Assembly: GCF_036669915.1 (NCBI RefSeq)
Contig: NC_089312.1
Location: 31,753,830 to 31,817,829, forward strand
Length of the DNA: 64,000 bases
Direction of reading: 5' to 3'
From: Pocillopora verrucosa
Lineage: Eukaryota; Cnidaria; Anthozoa; Scleractinia; Pocilloporidae
In this document: positions 44,488 through 56,944 of the stretch, one piece after another
How positions within the stretch are numbered: position 1 is the first letter of the stretch
How the letters are laid out: each line of letters opens with the position of its first letter
Notes under the pieces: generated by a model
Told to the model about the DNA's origin: nothing
Seen by the model: the letters and a program-made list of their open reading frames with translations, nothing else
The model's database searches: none
Program-made: the position numbers and the translations under genes

Positions 44488-44780
44488 CCTTATTCGGTTG
44501 GTAGTAGTCATGGTACATTGCCCGTTGTAAGAAAATAATTAGCTTGGCTTTTCCGTCCGTTGTTTGCTCTTATTTAGTCGGTTGTAATCACAATACTCTG
44601 TCCGTTGTTAAATTAATTAGCGTGGTTACTCTGTCCGTTGTTCGCTCTAATTTGATTCTAATCACAACACTCTGTCCGTTGAAACAAATTCTTAGCTTGG
44701 TTATTCTGCAGGTTGGTGAAGAAAGAGTGACGGTTGCTCTTATTCGGTCGGTTGTCAGAGTCAAGATACTCTGTAAGATG
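44488..44780. repeat. Degenerate tandem repeat, ~80-87-bp unit
   Basis: Units start near 44490, 44571, 44650 and 44737 and share CGGTTGTAATCACAATACTCTGTCCGTTGT, AATTAGC and TGGTTACTCTGTCCGTTGTTCGCTCT with many substitutions. The plus-strand open frame across it is an artefact. Confidence 0.65.
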
Positions 44781-45003
44781 TAAAGGCAGTAACTCCACGC
44801 CTCTCTGGCTTTCGGAGGAGACTCATGGATATCGACTTGCTAATCTGTGAGAGGCAAAAAGTAACGAAAGAAGTAGACAAATAAATAAAACTCAGCGAAA
44901 CTATCGGTAGAATTTAAAAGAGATACAAAGCATATGATATATAAAGCGAGAAAAATTGTTTTTTGTTATCATGCGTCACCATCTTTCTTAATTTTGTTTC
45001 AAG

Positions 45004-47624
45004 CTAATAGATTTTCACGGGCTCGAGCGTCAAATTTGTTCTTGACGAGCCATCTTCATATACAGTGGAAAGAGCTTTTAAAAATACGGGTACCTTCACA
45101 AGACGTCGATCCAATAAAAATGCTCCAATTGCAAATACAAATGCAGATACTACGAAAGCGATCACAGTCAGCTGTAAAATTGGCAAACCAGTCCTTTTGG
45201 TCAGCGTACGTGAATCAGATCTAGGATCTGAAAAAGGATAAAAATCTTTGTTCACATAGTTATGTATTCTAAAAAATATTCTTTTGAGGGAGTTTAAAAG
45301 TCGCTTCAGGTAAATGAAAATCAAGGAAACGGTTTCTTTTAAAATAACTCTCCTTCCTTCCAAAGTACAGGAAGTTGCCTTTTTTTTTTTAGGACAGGGA
45401 CCACAGTAAACCACGACGTGAATACTAAGGAGAACGAAGAGGAATAAATCATTTAAGGAGCAAAATTACGATTTTTGTGCGGGTTGAACGTTTCCTTGTA
45501 GCTCTTTTTAAATCACCGAGTTGAACGTCTTATCTCGAAATACTGCCCATGCCTGGCTAAAGGACCCTGATGGCGAGTCGTTAGGTTTTTTCAAGGACAA
45601 ATATACGCGCGTCTATGAAGGAAGTTTACTGAGGCCCTCATACACAATGAAGATGATTAAGCCAGACTCTGGTGGTGCCTAATACTGAAATGAAGCTACT
45701 TTGAATCAACAATGGCTGTCACGATTGCATCTATTGTTTCTGTAATTACTCTATTCTTTTTAGTCATGCATGTTTGGTTAAAACTTTTAAGATAGTGACC
45801 TCTGTGCCACCTAAAACCTAAATCCATCATTTAATTACCTAAATCATTCACATGTAAGTTGACCTCGATGGATGCCTTTTCTCCAGCTATATTACTTGCA
45901 ACGCACTGATATTTGCCCCCATCTTCCTTCTTCACTTTTGCTATAAACAGTTGGTGGTGAATGGTTTGGTCTCGTCGAACTCGGGTGATCTTAGCCCTTA
46001 ACCTGGATTGGACATCATATGAACCGTTGTGCTTCGTCCACCTTATATCGGACTGAGGGTGACCAGGGGGATGACCAGTGGTAATACAATTCAAAGTTAA
46101 ATCAGAGCCGATAACGATACTTAGGTTCCACCGATCCTTGGCCCTTTGATTGGATTGCCCATAATACGGATCATTGTCCCTCACGCATGAGATGTTTTGC
46201 TTGAGACGATCTTTGGTGGTGTAGGTAAAATTTACCGTAAAATCGTCAATAGTGCTTTGGTTCTTTGGATCTCTCACACTTTGAACGGGCTGGGGGTCTG
46301 AGGAATAAAAATGATGCAATCAGCATACAGCCTTTGTTGCCACAAAGGCTGTATGTTCAAAAACATCTTTGAAAAAAAAAAAAGAAGCAAGGAAGAAAAG
46401 CCTAGACTGGCCTAAGGGAATGAAAAGGCTGGAAAACTGCCTTCGCTATTTGGATTTTTAAGTGCACTTAGCAGGTGACAGATCAGCAGTTGTTTCTTCA
46501 ATATGCTAAGGAGACTGTGACGTTCACAATTTGTGCATCTCATCATAATTTAATTTGCCTTCAAATCCTTTGCCTTCCCCTTCTTTTAGTTCTGTGACAT
46601 TGAAGAAAATTTTATGAGGAGGAAAATTATTTCAATACGTAAAATTATCTTTGATCCGCGTGTACCTTTCCTTTACGACCTCTTTTTTACGGGAAAAAAA
46701 GATAAAACTTTTAGGATGAATCATTATAATCTTTTGTAAAAAATAAACTATTTCCAAATGTAAATGCCTCTAAATTCTAGATTACACGAGTCGAGACGGG
46801 TTACAAGAGACGTTTCGAGTGTCTCACGAAAGTTCACCATTTTGAAAACCGTGAGGGGTTTGAGGAAAGGTTTGCAGACTTTCACGAAACCGTTACATAG
46901 CGCTCACGGCCCTCCTTGAAGGAAGGCTCAAACTCCAACAACATAACATGATGGAATGCTAATAGGGTTGTTTTTCTTGTGTCCCTTTTTTCACTGGGCC
47001 AGTCATCACTCGAGCGTTCTTTTCTATTTTACATTCCTCTCATGTTGCATACCTCGCGGACGAATTTCGACTGATTTTCTTCTGCAATGTGCACGATAAC
47101 CATTTCCTGCTTCACACGTGTAGCTACCGAGTTGCTCTTCCGTCAAATTTTTTAACATCAACGTACATATATGTTTTAACTCCATTTGTCTACCCTGTAC
47201 ACATCTGTGTCCAACTGGCTTGTCCTGTGGACCGTACCACTGAATATACTCGGTCCATCTATCGTAATACCCTGCATCAATACTCCTGGGCTGTGCCATA
47301 CAAGTCAGGTTAACAGCTGTACCTACAGATAGTTCTTGCCTTGGTGGACTTGTGGAAATCTGTACATCAGGTATTACTGGAGGAGGGGGGAAGATAAAAC
47401 CATTCAGACATCCCATGGCACATAACAAAAATCAGCGGCCATTCTTAACTCAAAAAGATGAAATACTTGTCTTAGCAAAACCAATAATACCTCTGCTACT
47501 TACTAGTCAGTTTAGAGTTGCAGTTCATGCCCGTGGCTCCAGGGAGATTTATCAAACCACTCATGACTATGAGGACCACCAGAAAAGCTTCAGAAGTGTC
47601 ATCTCGCCACGAATTAAGTCCCAT
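45004..47624 (-). CDS. Ig-domain single-pass membrane receptor E, 375 aa
   Basis: Four exons: 47624-47504, 47376-47053, 46297-45839 and 45227-45004, all borders phase 1, giving 1128 nt. Residues 1-40 are a signal peptide (AFLVVLIVMSGLINLPG) ending MNCNSKLT. Residues 41-148 are the six-cysteine Ig exon (324 nt): LTCMAQP, WTEYIQWYGPQ, GHRCVQG, ICTLML, SYTCEAG and AHCRRK. Residues 149-301 hold a DPKNQS segment with NISC, then an I-set Ig domain with LTLNCITT, IRWTKH and GGKYQCVASNIAGEKAS. A transmembrane segment (LPILQLTVIAFVVSAFVFAI) lies near 316-340. The tail is 35 residues, with one Tyr in TVYEDG and one at the C-terminus (KIY), and no ITIM or kinase domain. It is a type I surface protein, likely for recognition or adhesion. 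No TATA or strong polyA signal was found. The ATG was chosen for the signal peptide. Confidence 0.82.
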
Positions 47625-48287
47625 TATAACACGCTAACAAGTACCTGCGAGTCTTGCCTAAATGGCCTGAAATGAAGACTTTCTGCTTAATACAGGAAAA
47701 TGTACTATTCTGACATGATTATGGTGAGCTTACTTGGTTATAGTGAGTTCACTATATTTACTCGGTGCTTCAAGAATGTTATGCCGGAAAATTGCAAAGG
47801 TTTTTTTGATGTCTTTTTGGTCTATTTTCAAGTAATGGTTTTTCTGGTCGCTATTGTTGGACTCTTGACAGCAAGTTCCCAAAAGTACAAGCTCAATTCA
47901 TCGATTGTTTTTGATGCAGACTGTTAATAGTTATCTCTGAGTCAATCTTTAATTACATGTCTTAAGAATTAAGCTTCTAAAATTCATTAATTATTCATAA
48001 GGTGATCATCTAACCAAGTCACGCCAATTTCGTCACGTGCATGTGGTTTGAAACCCCGGTGAAGTACTGGAATGACGCGCTATCCATGACTTTCATATAA
48101 TATCAAACCCTTGTGTTGGATAAAGCATCAAACACTGGTGAACGGATTTCTTAATTTGAATATTAATACTACAAACTTGCCGACAACATGTGAAAAATTT
48201 CCTTTCATTCCTGAGGCGCGATCGAGAAGCTATTTCAAAAACTCGTGCATAGGGTTTCATCAGGGTTTCCAAACACTTGAAACAATG

Positions 48288-48318
48288 AAAGCACGGGGCC
48301 TGCGGCCTCGTGCTTTCA
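48288..48318. repeat. Strong hairpin
   Basis: GAAAGCACGGGGCC, loop TGC, GGCCTCGTGCTTTC folds into a ~13-bp stem with one bulge. It has the look of part of a dispersed repeat; it is not next to a gene end. Confidence 0.6.
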
Positions 48319-49359
48319 TCAGTTTTCTCGTAGCGGCAGAGAAGTTCTATATTTTTTGGTGCCTCTCGCCTATTGTGGTTAGTTCAGCTTTGCTCCCCTA
48401 AGGCTCACCAGAATTTAATCAAAGACCTAGACAAAATGGGGAGACAAATCTAGCGCTCCTCTTATCTGTACTGCATACATTATGATAAATAGCCAGCTGA
48501 CTAGGAAGTGATCCTCGATAAAGTTAATAAACTCAATGTTTTCCCGGACAAGTACTGACAGCCTTGTCAGTTTGTAATTAGCTTCGATGCCGATTTTTCT
48601 CAGAAATCTCGTTTTTACTTAAGAGAGGGGTATCAGTCGGCTATAAATATACTACATATGCCATTTCGAAAAATTTGGCATGCCTCCATTTTCATAGATT
48701 CTATGTTAGGTCTCATACTACAGACTAACAAACAAAATACGAACTTGACATATAACTGACGAGTCACTAATGCAAAAATAGAAACAACTTAGAGCTGGAC
48801 TAGAGGGATTATTTTTGTCAGCTCTGTAATGTATTGGATTCATGGTTAGTGTGGAGAAGGCACTTACCTTGACTGGCCTTCGAATTCCGGGCATGTAATG
48901 TCGAAACAGCTTTGAAATAATGGTTTTATAATCCAACCTGCATAGCATAGCATTTTCGAAACGTAGGAGTGGAACTTTCCAGAACATTTTTGTTATTTTG
49001 TCATGTATTCCCGTGATGAAATAAGGACTTTATCAGCACTTACTACACAGATTGTAACCCAATGCTCCTGTCGTGTTTATTACTTACAAATCGTAGGTTT
49101 TCTTTCACTCATTTGCACGTCAGACATTCTATGATTTCTATCTATTTTTGGTGAGGGATGACTAGGTTAGATTGGTCACATATTTTTCTCTCATTTGATT
49201 ATCGTCATTACGTTGGTGTTGGGAAATCTTGAATTTCCAACGACACCCACACTTGTCGAATAAAAGATTGCTAAAACTTACTGAAATGCTCTGAATCGAC
49301 ATCATCTCTATAGTTAAGTATTGACAAACAACGTTTTAAAACGTTTTGGTTATTCCTGC

Positions 49360-49500
49360 ATTTAAAGATTACCCATTTTAAAGATTCCTGCTTTTAAAGA
49401 TTCCCATTTTAAAGATTCGCGCTTCTAAGGATTCCCCGCTTTTAAAGATTCCCCATTTTAAAGATTCCTCATTGCCCATTGCCCATTGCCTATTCCCCCA
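49360..49500. repeat. TTTAAAGATTCCCCA degenerate tandem repeat
   Basis: About seven units of 13-17 bp based on TTTTAAAGATTCCC, followed by CATTGCC repeats. Low-complexity tandem DNA. Confidence 0.65.
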
Positions 49501-51219
49501 TTCCCCGTGCCTTGTTTAAAAGATAGCCGAGCTCCCTACTAACGAGAATATAGTTAAGTGCTGATCTAAATCAGGACGACTTTTACTACTTGATCACGTT
49601 GGGGCCGTGAAAAAATATATGACGGTTCAGTTCTTTGGAAAAGGACAGCTTATGAGAGACTTGCCCACATGATCGAAAGGCATGCCAAAGACTATTTGTA
49701 TGATCGCGCTTAACTGGCCCTTATCTTATTTATTGATAGAAATCGACTGGATTTTTTATTGACCCTTAAGAAGACGCTGGGTTCAACCGAAAAGTTATGT
49801 GTCAAAATAATCAACCAAACATAACTAACATTTTTGTGCCTTAAGATACGTTCGGGTCGATACTAGAAAGAAATGAAAATATCGACATTACGTGGATCTC
49901 TAGCATGGCACAGAACAGATTGAGGACCCCGATATCAAATCATCTTAGAGATTTATAATGATAATTAGTTGTTTGATATGATACGTGAAACAGATTTGAA
50001 CTGATCTTGGCGACTCACGAGGGCACTTATAATTAACTCGAGAAATTTCTTTTTACGATATCGTTTCGCAGTAGAATAACACAACCTTTGCTCTGGCATC
50101 CTCGGAATGCAATTATAGTTTATCATAGGTCCTGATAGCTGCACACGTGAGCGACAAATTCCCTTCACTTTGCACGCGTGAGTTAGAGTTCAGATAATTT
50201 CGCAAATGTTTTAATTTTTTCATGAGAAATTTTCAAATCTGAGGGAACTTATTCACACCTCATTTAAAACATTTAAAACATTTGTTTTAAAAGAGGCCTC
50301 CAAGAGACGGAAGTGTCTCGGTTGAGCGCCGTCCGCATTAAGCTTGCTTTTGGTCGAGGGTCGAGGATTCCGCTTCGAACACATTGCTCGAAATTATCAG
50401 AAAACAGCTTTCCTGTAATAAACTTTGGGTCTCTTTTTTTTCCTCTAGTCTCTGTTGCCTGTACATGTTTTCGCTGCATACTTGTCATATTTTTTTTTAT
50501 GACCGTAGCCTGTGTATGTAGTTCTCCGGGTATTCCCACGGACTCTCGCCAATGCTGAGCGTAAGATTTAGCAAATTAAATTTAGGAAGACACTTAAAAA
50601 TATTATTTTAGAAGCATGCAGACTCCATATATGCCGTCATTAATACCTCCCAAAAAACCAATAGTTTTAGTTCTGTAAACGACGGCTGACAGCCATCGAA
50701 ACTCTCAACTGTAGGAAAGAAACCAAAGCCCCGTTCAACGATCATGATAGTTGATGACAGTTTCAACATCACTCGCGTTTGATTACAAACTATCAAGCAC
50801 TATCATTGGCTATCATCAACTATCATGTAGTTGCTGCCAAAAGGCAGCTGCGTATAACACCACTCGGTGGCGCCTCCATTTGTGTAGAAAACCAAAGAGA
50901 ATTAACCCTATGAAAAGAAAGAGTGCGATGTTTTTTATAAAACGAAACAGTAACACATTTTGCTAGAACAAGTCGACTTAAAAGACACACTTATGACTCA
51001 ACAGTGGAGGATCGAAAACGGGAATCGGCGATATTTTCAATGACAATCATAGCTTAGTGTTTAGGTGCCAGTTTCGCATTCGCATGACAAAACAATTAAG
51101 AAACGCTACGGCCCATCGAAAAATTTTTGTCATAAAAATAGTCAGTCGAAAAACCGCTCAAAATAATTTGTATGATCCAGTGAAAACTTCATCAATCAAT
51201 ACCAGTTACTAATGCATCA

Positions 51220-51455
51220 ACCTCCCACCCCTCCGTGCGTTCTAATCACCACCCCTCCGTTAGTAACAACAGTCTGCCTACCACCCCTCCCTGAGTTCTG
51301 ATAGAATGCATTCCACCCCTTCCTAAGTACTAATGGTCTGCCTCCCCCCCCCGATAAAATGGTCCGAAAATAGTCCAAAAAAAAGGTTCAAAATATGATC
51401 CAAAAAATGGTCCATAAAATAGTCCAAACAAAGAGTCCAGTGGTCCAAGTTACCC
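51220..51455. repeat. CCACCCCTCC and AAAATGGTCCA degenerate repeats
   Basis: CCACCCCTCCGT/CCCTGAGTTCTAATGGTCTGCCT recurs four times, followed by AAATAGTCCAAAA/AATGGTCCAT units. No coding content. Confidence 0.55.
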
Positions 51456-52455
51456 TATGCTCATTAGCCATAACGCTTGCATTCAAATGCTTTATGAAAG
51501 TTAATGATAGTCGACAAAATCACTCTATGAGATTGCGTTACTGTACACAAATATGGCGCGCTCTGAGGTAAGAAAAAAGATATGGCTCACTAACATCCGC
51601 TCGTTCAAACGGCTGAGACTATCATCATCTATCTCGCCTTTTTTAACGGGGCTAAAGAGACTTTTTACGGTGGCCATCTACATTATCAACTCGATTAATA
51701 AAACCAAATTATATTGTCATACATCCCCACCGACGCAGCACCACAGGTTCCTTAGAACTTTACCACCTTTATTCAACTAAGCTCAAGCAGACCTGCGAGC
51801 CAGCAAATTTAATTGAACCTTAAATCGACTTAAGTTACATTAGCTTAGGTTTTATCATTTTAGAATAGCTTCCAAATCCTTTTAACCACCTTAACTGAAT
51901 TTCAGACTTGAAAACATTTTGTGAACTTCGGAAAATAATGGAAAGAAACTGTCTGATTAGAAGTAAATAAATTTTCTAACGTCAGACATCCAAGAACATC
52001 ATAGAAAGACTCAAATCTGACGTAGGACCAACAGACAAGGTATTCTTAAGCTACTCGAATGACATCTCTTTCCTCGATTCATATCCCTTATTTTCGTCGG
52101 TGAAAATCTTCCCGGAGCCTACATAATGTTGTGAAGTTATTTGTCTTGGGACCAGATTACGCCCTCACGTTACGTTTCCTTATTAGAGTGTTACGCCCAA
52201 TTAACACATCATATTCGGCGTGCCTTCGTAAAATAAGTGCTAAACACTAATGAAGGTACTTATTTATCCACGAAAAATTACAGTCTAGCTGATGTGGTCG
52301 TGTCTTAGTCAAGTCTAAGAGGTAAAAAGTAATAGAAAATTACCGTCGGGATTGAAACTACAAATACATGATTAAATTAAAACAAGAAATTGATGATTGA
52401 ATCTATCTACATCCAATACTAATAATACCCACATTTAAATACTAAATAAATATAC

Positions 52456-53285
52456 ATGAAAAAATTACTCAGTTCTGATTGGTTAATATAAATGCAGTTT
52501 TCAGGTAATTCAATGCAGAAGAGGGTTAATTCAGTGCAAAGAAAGTAACAAACCAATAATCAGAGATACTCACTGATAGCTAATAAAATGCGAGCCTTGG
52601 ATGACGCAACATTTGGCTACGATGGAAATTTACGAGCGAAACAATGGTCAGCGTTTTAAGTAGATTTTCTTTCGCCACTGCTGAAAAACAGCTTTAACAA
52701 CGAAGACACTACAAAAAGCACTGCTTTTTGGTTGTCGGTTTGGAAAAAGTGGTGTTTAGAGAAGGGAATTGCCAAGGAAATAAAAATTACGAGCCGATCC
52801 AGCTCGAGTGATTCTACGCCAAAATTAAAAAAAAAAACATGATTAAACCTTGCAAACGACGATTCCATTCCATCGAAAGTGATTCGGACACAGACTGAAT
52901 AATTCCTTGGACTGTTTAGCCGGATCTTGAACATTTTTGCGCCTTATAGATGTGAAAATATCATTGTATGTTACTGTTTTCATCGTGCGCGGCTGTTTTG
53001 ACCGAATGCACAGGCTTGAATAATTATTCTTACACTTGATGCGCGCGCTCTGCTTCTGCATAATTATGATAAGCTATCTCGTATTTTTTCATGTATATTA
53101 TTAATACGTAATCACATGACTTTTCTCGTGAAGTTTGGAATAAATAAGCAAATGTTAATTTTTTCAAAGACCACAAATTGCACTCGCCCTACGGGCTCAT
53201 GCAATTTTGTTAGTCCTTGAAAATATTTACTCGTGTTTATTTATTCAAAATTGCACTCGAAATCATTTGATTACCTACACTAGTT
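52456..53285. repeat. Dispersed repeat copy 2, with recombinase-like relic
   Basis: Same orientation and order as 16731-17555: ATGAAAAAATTACTC, GTAATTCAATGCAGAAGAG, CACTGCTTTTTGGTTGTCGG, AAACGACGATTCCATTCCAT and AAAGTGATTCGGACACAG. It adds a hairpin, AAATTGCACTCGCCCTACGGGCTCATGCAATTT, near 53176-53207 that copy 1 lacks. Confidence 0.55.
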
Positions 53286-53925
53286 AAAATACTAATACTG
53301 TGGCCAGTGTGCATCGTCTATAATTCGTTCCATCAAAGTTCCATGTCACCCAAACGATTCCCCACTGCACACAGCCGGAGCTTTTCGTCGACCCTTTCCG
53401 CGTTCTTTGCTCAGAGCAACAAGGGCTCTTCAGTATCCTGCGCAATTACGACTGTTGGGTATCTGCCATTGTTCATATGGACCCTAACGACGTTTCGCTG
53501 TCCCTCCGACTGACGTTTATCAAATGAGAAAAGACAAATTACCGATAAGGAACTTCAGAACAGTGTTAATGTATCGTTTTTCAGTGCCTTGGGATTTTTT
53601 TTAGTTCTTATAGGTAAGCTCAACAAAAGGAAATATATTTCCAGTAAAATCGTTGCTTCCAAACCCACATTTAAAATCATTACAGTTTAATTCCAAAAGC
53701 GTTCGTTTCCACCTGTCCACTCAAGAATTGGAACGTTTTAAAAACAATTGGGTCATCAATTTCACTTTGAGGCCAGTTTGAAATTGGCCGTTTCATTCGC
53801 GTTTCCGAGTTTTTTAGTGTAGATGACGGGCAAAAGTGAGTCAAAACGAATACTTTGTCGAACTAAAACGCACTATGGATGCATCGTTAAAGAATTGAAG
53901 ATAATGGAACCTGGACGAGAAGATT

Positions 53926-53931
53926 TTATTT
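53926..53931 (-). terminator. Polyadenylation signal AATAAA of receptor gene F
   Basis: Minus-strand AATAAA lies about 96 nt past the candidate TAG stop of gene F. This supports exon 5 as the last exon. Confidence 0.5.
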
Positions 53932-54026
53932 TTTACGCTTGGAAATTTTTGCTACATTCATGTTTCCTAGATGAAAAAGAATAAGTAAACGTGAACGGAA
54001 AAACAAACAACCACACACAAAAAACC

Positions 54027-56931
54027 CTAAAAACCACAAATATTCACCTTTTTGCCACCTTTAAATCGCTTGTACCACAAAAGCCCCAAAATACTATTGA
54101 TAAGCAAGGTTGCCACCACACAAGATGCAGCGATCGTTATCGCAATCTGAGTAGTTGAGCTTTCTTGTAGTCTTGTTTCTGTAATTTCTGTGAGATAAGA
54201 TGAAAAATCAAACTAAAACTGAAAAGACTTTGATGGCTGACATCTTTCGTCGTACTGATTAAAAAAGGACCGTACGCAGTCCAATTAGGTTTGTGATCAT
54301 ACGAGTGACTAACCAAATTGGACGACCGTGAAATGCAAGTCCGATTTGCCAATCACGATTATGATTACTGACCGCACTGGATGAGATGACATCGTGTTAT
54401 CAATATCACTTTGATAGTCAATTACAGCGTGCATGCGTAAAGAATATCGAGGCAAGGTGATCACAAGAATGTATTTAAGTCTTGCTGACTCAGTCCCACC
54501 GTGTGAGCTGTAGGGAAAGAAGTTTGAAAATGTTAACTGACAGTGTTTTGAACGGGAGTTTATACGTTTTATTACACGCCCTGCATTTAAATTTTAGCAA
54601 GATCAATAAATATTTTTCGAAAGGAATATTCAAACTGTTCCTATAATTTCAAGAACTTGCCTTCCTTTGCGTGTAAAGAGGCCAATTTTGACTTTCCCTT
54701 TCCAGATGTTCGGCATTGATATGTACCTCCATCTTCGTTCGTCCTCTCGTTGATAAGCTTTATGCTTAGTATGCTATGGCATTTTGAGGCATCTGAAGTT
54801 GCAATGAACTTTACCATTGAATTAGTTTTTGAAACATTTGAATCATTGCTCTTGTTTGGCTTGGAATGACAAGTGGCAGTGAGGCTGAAAATTCCGTTGG
54901 AATCAACTGAATTACTTTGGGTTTTTGGGTCTTCCCGCTTTTCTGTAATTGAAACGAAAAAAATCACTATTAAAAGGTGAGAAGAAATGGATGCTATGTT
55001 CAGAAAGGATCTGTAATAGTAGGGCAAGCGGAGCAAATGTGACGCTCTCTCCATTCGCGTTGACTCAAGACGCATAACCTTAGTAGTAATCATAGTAACC
55101 AGAGTAACCACAAAACATGTTTATTCTGGTGAAGCGACACTACGAGGGAAACTCAATAGAAAGGAGTAGTGTTGTAAAAAGTGGGAAATCCGAAACGTAC
55201 GTGGGTTCAAAAGAATGATTTTACCGAAAAGGCAGAAAAAGGTAAACTGAATAGAAAATGAAAATCAGCGCACAGTCTTAGTATCTAGCTGTAAATTATT
55301 TCGATAACATTCCTTTTCGCGGTCAAACTTCTCGTCTCCGACACAAAAACTCCTTAGCCGATGAAGCTGCTTAAAGAGTAAGTCGCTTACTCCAGATCAG
55401 ATATCAAAAGTGGTGTCTAATCTATGTCATAATAAGCGCAAGTAAAGTCGGAAAGTTGCTTAGCTAGGGGAGAGGATTTCCCAGCAGGGTTAAACTGACC
55501 TACTTAGGACCTAATATCTCGTACAGGACGCTCTACTGTTGGTAAATAGTTCAAAGTTGTGAGGAGTCGTAAATGGAAAGTTTTTCTTCTCACCTTTCAG
55601 GCTTAAGAAGGCCGATAATGATACCTTTTTTCCAACGCTGTTAATTGCCACGCATTTATATCCGCCAAAATCTTCCTTCTTCACTTTCGTTATGGAGAGC
55701 TCACTGTGGATGCTTTTCTTATCCTTTGTACTTGAGTTGGATTGCAAGGTATGAAAATCATCGTTCTTGATCCAGGAGATGCTTGGCTTTGGAAGACCAG
55801 TAGCATTGCAATCGAAAGTGACATTGGAATCTATGTAAACACTTTGATTCCTTGGAACCTCCAAAAAAACTGGTGCAGAACCTGGAGGAAAAGTGTGCAC
55901 TTGTATAAATACAATCAACTCCCTCGTTAGAGGACACCCTCGGGAATTGGAAAAAGTGCCCGCTAATAGAATTGTCTGCCTCCGACAGCTTGCTTTCCCG
56001 CGGACGAAGCGTAAACAAAAAAATCACATTTTCAATTTCAAAAGTGTCTGCGTCCGTCTACGAGAAACTGGGAGGCCAAAAAAGGAATTAGAAAAAGTGT
56101 CCGTAAGTAGAAACATCCGCTTATAAGAGTGGCCGATGGCGGGACTGTTTACACTTTTTTTCATCGAGATGTAAGGTTCATTGTGATTTGAGAGAGATCC
56201 AATGCACAATACTCACCTTTCTAAAACAATAGCGTAGGGTGTTTACCGTCACGCATTATTTAAGTAAAAAAAACAAACAAATAAACAAAAAAGGAACTAA
56301 AAAAGACAAATTAATAAACTAGTTATGATGAAAATACTTACCTATTGCAAATGATTGCCTTGTGCAGTGTTTATTATAACGATTGCCCGCTTGGCAAATA
56401 TAGTGGCCAAATTCGTCTTCTGTCAGATTTTTAAACACCAATGGACAGCTGAATTTTCGTTTATATGCAAATATGTTTGAAGGCTGCTGGCATTTTGCTC
56501 CAACTTCTGTGCCATTTGGGTTGTACCACTGAATATACTTGACCCATCTATCCAAATAACCTGTATCTATAGCTCTCGGCTCTGCTTTACAAGTCAGAGT
56601 TATGGAGGCACCAACGGCTAAACTGACATTTTCTGGACTTGAAGAGATGTCGACAACGGGTCTTACTGTACAAGAGAGAAAACTAGTTGGTTAAAAAAAT
56701 ATTAATAAAATTTGGTTCTCTATCTCTATTCCAACCGAGGAGGACAAAGATGAGAAAAAAAAAGTTGAAAAGGATAGGCCATACTCTTCGTACCATGGGG
56801 TTTCACTACTTACTTCTGATTTTAGAATTGCACGTTTCGCTGCTGACAAACGGAGGATTCCATAAATTGCCAGCAAGAGTCAATAGCAACATCCACTTTG
56901 TTGCTTCTCCCAGCCAAAAGTCACCCATCAT
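54027..56931 (-). CDS. Ig-domain single-pass membrane receptor F, 390 aa
   Basis: Five exons: 56931-56814, 56665-56342 (324 nt), 55881-55594, 54942-54661 and 54187-54027, phase 1 throughout, total 1173 nt. Residues 1-39 are a signal peptide (MLLLTLAGNLWNPPFVSS) ending ETCNSKIR. Residues 40-147 are the six-cysteine Ig exon: LTCKAEP, WVKYIQWYNPN, AKCQQP, FSCPLVF, HYICQAG and KHCTRQ. Residues 148-243 are an I-set domain (VTFDCNATGLPKPSISW, GGYKCVAINSVG). Residues 244-337 are a second, looser Ig domain (LTATCHSK, GGTYQCRTSG). A transmembrane helix near 352-376 (IAITIAASCVVATLLINSIL) is followed by a very short basic tail, KRFKGGKKVNICGF. Exon 4 appears to use a GC donor (GAAG|GCAAGT). Read-through to the TAG is assumed; AAG|GTGAAT just before it could be a donor to a longer tail. 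It is a type I surface receptor without a visible signalling motif. Confidence 0.8.
54650..54661 (-). other. Probable GC-AG intron donor in gene F
   Basis: Exon 4 ends GGAAG and is followed by GCAAGTTC, the consensus for GC donors. Phase 1 is kept into exon 5. No GT donor in a workable phase exists nearby before the TAG. Confidence 0.55.
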
Positions 56932-56944
56932 CGTGAACTGTTGA

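Larger units (their letters stand above)
47640..53990. other. Intergenic region with repeats between receptor genes E and F
   Basis: No gene is supported. Contents seen: a hairpin at 48288-48318, a TTTAAAGATTCCC tandem stretch at 49360-49460, a C-rich/ATGGTCC repeat at 51220-51455 and a dispersed repeat at 52456-53285. Open frames at 50273-50539 and 53307-53513 show no recognised domain. Confidence 0.4.

Noticed and set aside
45004..45060. ITIM or ITAM in the tail of receptor E
   Set aside because: TVYEDG and the C-terminal KIY do not fit either consensus.
50273..50539. 88-codon minus-strand frame
   Set aside because: No recognised motif, paralogue or exon border; the overlapping plus-strand frame is equally long.
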